A stretch of 9,447 nucleotides of DNA from JABFXC01 sp035551575 (GTDB lineage Bacteria > Gemmatimonadota > Gemmatimonadetes > Gemmatimonadales > Gemmatimonadaceae): contig DASZNJ010000259.1 of NCBI GenBank assembly GCA_035551575.1, forward strand, positions 1 to 9,447, written 5' to 3'. Of the stretch, positions 1-4,977 are shown piece after piece; position 1 is the stretch's first letter; each line of letters starts with the position of its first letter. The notes beneath the pieces are model-generated. The model searched no databases. It was not told the DNA's origin and was given only the letters and a program-made list of their open reading frames with translations. Both the position numbers and the translations under genes were made by a program.

Positions 1-22
1 GGGTCGTACGCGCCGAGCACAT

Positions 23-94
23 TCACACCTCGCTACTCGCCGCACCCGACTTCTCACACCTCGCTACTCACAGCACTCTCACACCTCCCTACTC
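23..94. repeat. Three copies of a 16-bp intergenic repeat
   Basis: The 16-mer TCACACCTCGCTACTC occurs at 23-38 and 54-69, and with one mismatch (G to C) at 79-94. The intervening segments are 15 and 9 nt. The array may continue beyond the left edge. A diverged copy in the opposite orientation (14 of 16 matches) lies at 9029-9044, also between genes, so this looks like a dispersed intergenic repeat rather than a local duplication. No gene is visible in 1-214. The repeats are too short and too closely spaced for a CRISPR array. Function is unknown. Confidence 0.7.
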
Positions 95-163
95 ATCGAG
101 TAAACCAGCCTTCCGGCAACCTCCCCTCGCCGAGCAGTGACCCCCCTCGGCCCGTGCCCCGTC

Positions 164-190
164 CGGCGCCGGCGCGCCGGGCTATCTTTT
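164..190 (+). terminator. Terminator-like hairpin before the Lrp/AsnC-type gene
   Basis: CCGGCGC (164-170) and GCGCCGG (175-181) form a perfect 7-bp G/C stem with a 4-nt loop. CTATCTTTT follows directly at 182-190. This is the shape of an intrinsic terminator reading rightward, although the T-tract has only four consecutive Ts. It could end a transcript entering from the left. It could also attenuate the gene that starts 25 nt downstream. TATCTT (184-189) could alternatively serve as a -10 box, but no matching -35 is visible. Confidence 0.45.
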
Positions 191-214
191 GGGGGAACCT
201 CTACGAGCTGACCC

Positions 215-1366
215 GTGCCGACAGTCCTTCCCACCGAGATCACCGACCCGACCAATGCGCGCATCCTCGCGGTATCCGAGGACCGCATCGCCGGGTTTCT
301 TGCCGATCCCTTTGCCGAGATCGCCCGTCTTTCCGGGCTCCCGGCCGAGACGGTGCACGAGCGGATTCGCGCGATGCTCGACGCGCACACGATCCGGCGG
401 GTGCGCCAGACGCTGATGGCGACGAACCTCGCACCTGGAGCGCTGATCGCGTGGAAGGTGCCGCAGGGGAAGCTGGACGCGGCGTTCGAGTACATGTCGA
501 AGGAAGATCCGTTCTCGGGGCACGTCGTCATCCGCTCGACCGACGGCGAGACGCGCGGCTCGGTGTACCGGCTGTGGACGACGCTCAAGGTCCCCGTCGG
601 GTTCTCGATGCGGAAGCACTGCGACTTTCTCGCGCGCAGCGTCGGGGCGGAGGCGTACCGGATCATGCCGGCGAAGCGGCTCTTCGCGTTAGGCGTCGGC
701 CACGTGCGGCGGAAGGGGATGGAACCCGGGGCGAAGACCGACGAGCCCGGGCGCGTCCTCGACACGAACATCGTCGAGCTTTCGCCCCTCGACTGGCGGG
801 TGCTCACCGCGCTCAAGCGGGAGCTCGCGCCGGAGGAGATCGGTCCCGAGCCATGGCGCGCGAGGGCCGCCGAGGCGGGGGTTTCCCACGAGGAATTCCT
901 GCGCGTCGCGCGCTCGCTCGCCGAGCGCGGGGTGATCGGCCGCTTCTCGACCTTCCTCGAGCACGTCAAGCCGAGCAGCGAGGGGACGCGGGTGACGCGC
1001 TACAACGCGCTCTTTCACTGGCGCGTTCCGCCGGGGCGCGAGATCGAGGCGGGGCAGGAGGTGGGGCGTCACCACATCCTCACGCACGCCTACTGGCGCG
1101 AGGGGGGGGAGGAGTTCGCGCAGGTGAACATCATGGCCGTCGCCCACGGCACCGACAAGGCGATGGTGCTCGCCCACAAGGCGGCGATCGACGCGCATCT
1201 CGAGGCGGTGGGGATCCCGGTGCTCTACACGAACGTCTTCTGGGGCGGGCGGAGCGAGATCAAGCCGTCGGAGATCGCGCCGGCCGAGTACGAGGGGTGG
1301 TGCCGGCGAGTCGGGCTCGATCCGGACGCGATGCGGGCCGAGCCGGACGAACCGCGGACCGCGTGA
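215..1366 (+). CDS. Tandem Lrp/AsnC-type protein, siroheme decarboxylase-like (AhbA/AhbB fusion type)
   Basis: This 383-aa protein is an internal duplication. Residues 25-62 form a winged-helix-like HTH ending in IRRVRQTL, and 73-165 form a ligand-binding ferredoxin-like domain containing ALIAWKVP. A second HTH lies at 189-245 (LDWRVLTAL to VIGRFSTFLEH), with a second ligand domain at 263-350. The second half has a histidine-rich HHILTHAYWRE stretch (286-296) and NIMAVAHG (305-312). These resemble the conserved HCY..R and N..TM.HG segments of AhbB/NirH-type siroheme decarboxylases. Those enzymes remove acetate carboxyls from siroheme to give 12,18-didecarboxysiroheme, en route to heme or d1 heme, and usually act as heterodimers. 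Fused versions such as NirDL are known. The start is GTG at 215, chosen because it just precedes the first HTH; no clear Shine-Dalgarno is present. No other heme gene is visible nearby, so a tandem AsnC-type regulator remains possible. I am sure of the fold family and only moderately sure of the enzymatic role. Confidence 0.75.
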   Translation: MPTVLPTEITDPTNARILAVSEDRIAGFLADPFAEIARLSGLPAETVHERIRAMLDAHTIRRVRQTLMATNLAPGALIAWKVPQGKLDAAFEYMSKEDPFSGHVVIRSTDGETRGSVYRLWTTLKVPVGFSMRKHCDFLARSVGAEAYRIMPAKRLFALGVGHVRRKGMEPGAKTDEPGRVLDTNIVELSPLDWRVLTALKRELAPEEIGPEPWRARAAEAGVSHEEFLRVARSLAERGVIGRFSTFLEHVKPSSEGTRVTRYNALFHWRVPPGREIEAGQEVGRHHILTHAYWREGGEEFAQVNIMAVAHGTDKAMVLAHKAAIDAHLEAVGIPVLYTNVFWGGRSEIKPSEIAPAEYEGWCRRVGLDPDAMRAEPDEPRTA

Positions 1367-1408
1367 CGCGGACGGCGTGACGCGGACGGCGTGACGCGCC
1401 GCGCGTGA
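1353..1408 (+). repeat. 14-bp tandem repeat overlapping a stop codon (4 units)
   Basis: Four consecutive 14-bp units lie at 1353-1366, 1367-1380, 1381-1394 and 1395-1408. The core is CGCGGACGGCGTGA. Units two and three are identical; unit one differs at one base and unit four is more diverged. The TGA of unit one is the stop codon of the preceding gene. Because 14 is not a multiple of 3, the TGAs at 1364, 1378, 1392 and 1406 together close all three forward frames. It probably arose by slippage. Confidence 0.8.
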
Positions 1409-1417
1409 TACCGCCAC

Positions 1418-1440
1418 GGTTGCGCGAGCGGCGGGCAACC
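1418..1440 (+). other. Inverted repeat between the Lrp-type gene and the riboswitch
   Basis: GGTTGC (1418-1423) and GCAACC (1435-1440) can pair around an 11-nt loop. No T-tract follows; the next bases are the palindrome CGTTAACG (1441-1448). It may be a weak transcript end for the upstream gene or an operator for the riboswitch transcript. It may also be chance in GC-rich DNA. Confidence 0.25.
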
Positions 1441-1469
1441 CGTTAACGTCGAAGGGCAGGACAGCAGTA

Positions 1470-1565
1470 CAGTGGCACGGGGTGCCCGCGCGGGAAGTCA
1501 GGCGCGGGCTGAGATCACACCCGTCGAACCTGATCTGGGTCATTCCAGCGAAGGGAGCGTCACTG
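1470..1565 (+). promoter_or_regulatory. TPP (THI-box) riboswitch aptamer
   Basis: All conserved parts of the thiamin pyrophosphate aptamer are present in order. P1 is 1470-1476 paired with 1559-1565 (7 pairs, one G-U). The GGGGTGCC box is 1479-1486; within it GGGTG (1480-1484) pairs with CACCC (1518-1522) as P2. P3 is a 7-bp stem (1485-1491 with 1502-1508). CTGAGA follows at 1509-1514. ACCTGATCTGG spans 1528-1538, with P5 CTGG/CCAG at 1535-1538 and 1545-1548. GCGAAGGGA (1548-1556) closes the core. The aptamer binds intracellular TPP and normally represses the downstream gene when thiamin is sufficient. The gene it controls here starts about 100 nt downstream, at 1667. Confidence 0.96.
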
Positions 1566-1639
1566 GTGCAGGTGCGGTTCGAGCAGGCGCTGCCTAACGG
1601 CGACGCGCTCTCCCTCCCCTCCGCCGCCGGCTCCGCTCC

Positions 1640-1658
1640 CCTCGCGCTACTCGAGGAG
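1640..1658 (+). promoter_or_regulatory. Ribosome binding site and probable SD-masking hairpin of the riboswitch
   Basis: GAGGAG (1653-1658) lies 8 nt before the GTG at 1667 and fixes the receptor start. CCTCG (1640-1644) is complementary to CGAGG (1652-1656), so a 5-bp hairpin with a 7-nt loop would hide the Shine-Dalgarno. A second small hairpin, AGCAC (1657-1661) with GTGCT (1667-1671), would cover the start codon. There is no T-tract between aptamer and gene, so control is probably at translation. The pairings are seen in the sequence; their role in TPP control is inferred. Confidence 0.55.
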
Positions 1659-1666
1659 CACCGCTC

Positions 1667-3751
1667 GTGCTGGCATTCGCATTACTGCTCGCCCTCCAGG
1701 GCACGCCGCAGGACACGACCCCCCGTCGTGACTCGACCGCCACCGACTCGGCGCACGCGTCGCGCGTGCAGCGGCTCGAGTCGGTGCAGGTCACCGCGGT
1801 CCGCGGGGGCGCGCCGGCGATCTCGGCGAAGACGATCACCGCCGCCGAGATCGGCCGGCACTACACCGGACAGGAGACGCCGATCCTCCTCCAGGCGTCG
1901 CCGGGGATCACCTCGTACGCGGAGAGCGGGTCGGGGTCGAACTACTCGTACATGCGCATGCGCGGGATGGACCAGACGCGCATCAACATCACGCTCGACG
2001 GGATCCCCCTCAACGAGCCCGAGGATGAAGGGCTGTACTTCTCGAACTTCCCCGACTTCGCCAACAGCGTCGCGTCGGTGCAGGTGCAGCGCGGGGTCGG
2101 CAGCAGCACGCATGGCGTCGCGTCCTACGCCGGGTCGGTGAACTTCGAGTCGGTGCCGCTGGCGAGCGTGAAGCGCGGCGGGGAGGTGCAGCTCACCCGC
2201 GGGTCGTACAACACCTCGCGCCTGAGCGGCGAGTACCAGTCGGGACTGACGGCGAGCGGCTTCGCCGGATATGTGCGAGGGTCGGCACAGACCACCGACG
2301 GCTATCGCTACAACTCGGGGAACCGGTCGAACTCCTGGTTCGCCAGCGGCGGGTGGTTCGGGACGAACGACGTCGTGAAGGCGACGCTGCTCGCCGGGCT
2401 GTCGTCGAACGAGCAGGCGTACTACGCATCCCCGCGGTCGGTGCTCCGCACGACGCCGCGCGACAACCCCTACGGGAACGCCGGGACCGACGCGGTCGAC
2501 GACCGCTTCCACCAGGACATGGCGAGCCTGTCATGGACGCACGCGCTCTCACCCCGGGCGAGCATCGCGACGACCGCGTACGGCTTCGATGCCGGTGGCT
2601 GGTACGACGTGCCGTGGGGTGGCGACAGCTACAACTACGACCTCCACTCGCGCTGGGGCGGGGTCATCAGCACGCTCGAGTGGAAGGGAGCGGCGAGCAG
2701 CGCATCGTTAGGCATGCACGCCAACCGCTACGCCCGCGAGCACTGGATGTACACCCGTCCCGACCTGTCGACGCGCGTCTACGACAACACCGGACACAAG
2801 GGCGAGCAGAGCGCGTTCGCCAAGGGGTCGCTGGTCCGCGGACGGACGACGCTGTTCGGAGACCTGCAGTTGCGCCTCGCCCAGTTCCGCTACGCGCCGA
2901 CGGCGCACAGCGGAGTCGCGCCGGCGAGCGTGACGTGGTCATTCTTCAACCCGAAGGCCGGTGCGAGCGTCCGGGTCACCCCGTCGCTGACCGGCTACGC
3001 AAGTGTCGGGATGAACGGGCGCGAACCGACCCGCGCCGACATGTTCGCCGGCGCCGACGACCTCGACAGCGTCACCGCACGGTCGGTGCTCCCGCTGACG
3101 CGGGTCCACCCCGAGTCGGCGCGCGACGTCGAGGCGGGTGTCACCTGGCAGCGGCCGACGGTCGCGCTCCAGGCAAACCTCTTCCTGATGCAGTTCCGCA
3201 ACGAGATCGCGCCGATCGGGGAGATCAACGAGATCGGCTACGTGCTGCACAAGAACGTCGCGCACAGCGTCCGGCGCGGCGCCGAGGGAGACCTCACCTG
3301 GCACGTCAGCCCGCGCCTGACCGCGGTCGCCACCGCGTCGCTCACCGACGCACGCATCCGCGAGTACCGCGACGACGCGACGGGTGAGGTCTTCCGCGAC
3401 GCGACGGCACTCCTGACCCCGAAGTTCGTCAGCGGGCACGGCGTTCGCCTCGAGGTCGCCTCGTGGGCATCGCTCGACCTCGACGGCCGCTACACCTCGC
3501 GGATGATGGAGACCAACACCAACGACGCGCGCTTCGTCGTTCCGGCGAGCTGGTACGCCGACGGCGCCCTCACGCTCCGCGTCGCGCGGCAGTCGGTGCT
3601 CGTCGCGGTGCGCAACCTCCTCGACCAGCGGGTCTACACCGGCGGTTATCCGGGGCCGGTGCCGAACAGCGCCGACCCGAACGCGATGGAGCCGTACTAC
3701 TATCCACTCGCGCCGCGGAACCTGACGGTCAGCGCGCGGCTGGTGTTCTGA
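1667..3751 (+). CDS. TonB-dependent outer-membrane receptor, probable thiamin-compound uptake
   Basis: This 694-aa protein is a typical TonB-dependent receptor. It has a short hydrophobic signal segment (1-11), a TonB-box-like LESVQVTAVR (37-46) and a plug domain (about 50-165) with RMRGMDQTRINITLDGIPLN and later VQVQRGVGSS. A long beta-barrel of aromatic-alternating strands follows, ending in the terminal phenylalanine (F694) expected for outer-membrane insertion. GTG at 1667 is the only usable start: the frame is closed upstream by TAA at 1595 with no ATG, GTG or TTG between, and GAGGAG sits 8 nt before it. The signal peptide lacks a basic n-region, which is odd. Substrate cannot be read from the barrel. 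The TPP riboswitch immediately upstream implies thiamin or a precursor or phosphate, as with riboswitch-controlled receptors of Bacteroidetes and Xanthomonas-type bacteria. The permease and kinase genes that converge on it fit the same pathway. The 86-nt tail-to-tail spacer (3752-3837) shows no convincing terminator. Confidence 0.9.
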   Translation: MLAFALLLALQGTPQDTTPRRDSTATDSAHASRVQRLESVQVTAVRGGAPAISAKTITAAEIGRHYTGQETPILLQASPGITSYAESGSGSNYSYMRMRGMDQTRINITLDGIPLNEPEDEGLYFSNFPDFANSVASVQVQRGVGSSTHGVASYAGSVNFESVPLASVKRGGEVQLTRGSYNTSRLSGEYQSGLTASGFAGYVRGSAQTTDGYRYNSGNRSNSWFASGGWFGTNDVVKATLLAGLSSNEQAYYASPRSVLRTTPRDNPYGNAGTDAVDDRFHQDMASLSWTHALSPRASIATTAYGFDAGGWYDVPWGGDSYNYDLHSRWGGVISTLEWKGAASSASLGMHANRYAREHWMYTRPDLSTRVYDNTGHKGEQSAFAKGSLVRGRTTLFGDLQLRLAQFRYAPTAHSGVAPASVTWSFFNPKAGASVRVTPSLTGYASVGMNGREPTRADMFAGADDLDSVTARSVLPLTRVHPESARDVEAGVTWQRPTVALQANLFLMQFRNEIAPIGEINEIGYVLHKNVAHSVRRGAEGDLTWHVSPRLTAVATASLTDARIREYRDDATGEVFRDATALLTPKFVSGHGVRLEVASWASLDLDGRYTSRMMETNTNDARFVVPASWYADGALTLRVARQSVLVAVRNLLDQRVYTGGYPGPVPNSADPNAMEPYYYPLAPRNLTVSARLVF

Positions 3752-3837
3752 TTCCTCGGGGGAAGCGGCGGGAAAACGGCTGCTGTTGAAGACTTCGCAG
3801 TGCCGTCGCGACGTCGCCGGCCTTCCGTGCCGCGCGC

Positions 3838-4380
3838 CTAACGCTCACCGAGCAACGGGGTGATCGCCCGCTCGGCGATCGCCCATCGCTCGTCCCAGCT
3901 CCCGTGGACCAGTACGAACGACACCTTCCGCCGGACGAGCGCGTCGCGGAAGAGCGCGAACATTTCGTCGCGGTTTGCCGGGCGGTCGCGGATGCCGTCG
4001 GGGATCCATGGCACGTCGATGTCGCAGAGCAGGTAGAGGTCGGCGCGTCGCGCACGCTCCCACCGCTCGACCCAATCGGGGACGAGCCGATAGTAGTAGC
4101 GCGCGTAGATGACGGTGCTGAGCAGGTCGGTGTCGAGCACGAGCAGCGTCTTTCCCGCGGCGCGGGCGCGCTCGGCGGCGGCGTCGGCGAGCCGGATGTG
4201 CTCGCGGGCGATCGGCGCGACGTCGGAGGCGAGCAGCTCGCCGCCCTTACGCTCGGCGTAGATCCGCGACGCTTCGGGAACCCACTCGGTTCGCGCGAGC
4301 TCGGCGAGGCGGCGGGAGAGCGTCGTCTTGCCGGTCGATTCCGGCCCGGTGACGACGATGCGCCGCAGCCGGCCGCTCAC
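3838..4380 (-). CDS. NadR-like P-loop kinase, probable vitamin (thiamin or nicotinamide riboside) kinase
   Basis: This 180-aa protein is one P-loop NTPase domain of the NadR ribosylnicotinamide-kinase / AAA_28 type. The Walker A is GPESTGKT (12-19), followed by an R-rich helix. LLVLDTDLLST (79-89) is a Walker-B-like segment matching the DTD signature of this family. DVPWIPDGIRDRPANRDEM (122-140) is the lid region. It lacks the N-terminal nucleotidyltransferase (NMNAT) and HTH domains of full-length NadR. The GTG start at 4380 overlaps the permease stop by 4 nt (GTGA), and no independent Shine-Dalgarno is visible, so translational coupling is likely. The expected role is cytoplasmic phosphorylation of the vitamin carried in by the permease, trapping it in the cell. 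Thiamin is favoured by the neighbouring TPP riboswitch, but family annotation alone would suggest nicotinamide riboside. The TAG stop lies inside a CGTTAGGC octamer. Confidence 0.8.
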   Translation of the reverse strand: MSGRLRRIVVTGPESTGKTTLSRRLAELARTEWVPEASRIYAERKGGELLASDVAPIAREHIRLADAAAERARAAGKTLLVLDTDLLSTVIYARYYYRLVPDWVERWERARRADLYLLCDIDVPWIPDGIRDRPANRDEMFALFRDALVRRKVSFVLVHGSWDERWAIAERAITPLLGER

Positions 4381-4961
4381 TCGAGCGCGGGGACCGGCGC
4401 CGACTGTGCGGCCATCGAGCGGCGCCAGTCGACGTATCCCTTCACGGCGAGCGCGAGGAACACCGCGTACAGCCCGGCGGTGAGGAAGAGCCCCTTGAAG
4501 ATGAACATCCCGACGTAGAGCACGTCGACGCCGATCCAGACCAGCCAGTTCTCGAGCAGCTTCTTCGTCATCATCCACTGCGCGACGAGGCTGGTGCTGG
4601 AGAGGAACGAGTCCATGAACGGAAGCGCGGCGTCGGTCTCGCGGTGGAGGAAGACGCCGAGCAGCGCCGAGCCGGCGACCGCGACCACGGCGAGGAGCGC
4701 GCCGCGCCGCGGACCGGTGCGTGAGACGCGGAGCTCGGTGCGTCCCGCGCCGCCGTAGAGCCACTCATACCAGCCGTAGATCGAGAGGATCGCGTAGACC
4801 ACCTGCAATCCCATGTCGGCGTACAGCTTCGCCTCGTAGAAGACGATGGCGTAGAGGACGACGTTGACGATCGCAGTCGGCCAGCTCCAGATGCTCTGCC
4901 GTACGCTGAGCCAGACGCTGATCGCTCCGACCAGCGCGGCAAAAAGCTCGAGTGGACTCAC
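4377..4961 (-). CDS. PnuC/PnuT-family vitamin permease (thiamin or nicotinamide riboside)
   Basis: This 194-aa integral inner-membrane protein has about seven predicted membrane segments (near 7-25, 28-43, 50-66, 87-105, 118-131, 136-155 and 157-175). It has the family's aromatic signatures: WLSVRQSIWSWPTAIVN (17-33), YAILSIYGWYEWLYGG (56-71) and WMMTKKLLENWLVW (129-142). PnuC proteins are facilitators for nicotinamide riboside. PnuT members of the same family carry thiamin and are typically found with TPP riboswitches and TonB-dependent receptors. The start is GTG at 4961, 16 nt after the ligD stop, with only a weak GAGCGG before it. An ATG at 4969 is out of frame and stops after three codons. 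It is probably co-transcribed from ku-ligD and shows no TPP aptamer of its own. Assignment as PnuT rather than PnuC rests on context. Confidence 0.88.
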   Translation of the reverse strand: MSPLELFAALVGAISVWLSVRQSIWSWPTAIVNVVLYAIVFYEAKLYADMGLQVVYAILSIYGWYEWLYGGAGRTELRVSRTGPRRGALLAVVAVAGSALLGVFLHRETDAALPFMDSFLSSTSLVAQWMMTKKLLENWLVWIGVDVLYVGMFIFKGLFLTAGLYAVFLALAVKGYVDWRRSMAAQSAPVPALE

Positions 4962-4977
4962 CCGCTCATGATAGACG

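Noticed and set aside
23..94. CRISPR array at the left edge
   Set aside because: Repeats are 16 bp with 15- and 9-nt spacers of unequal length, and no cas gene is present.
79..969. A 296-codon minus-strand frame antisense to the Lrp/AsnC-type gene
   Set aside because: The product is Arg/Ser-rich with no recognisable domain, and the plus-strand frame has two clear HTH plus ligand-domain units.
3752..3837. Bidirectional terminator between the converging receptor and kinase genes
   Set aside because: Only a 10-bp palindrome (GCGACGTCGC, 3808-3817) and weak partial pairings are present, with no T-tract on either strand.
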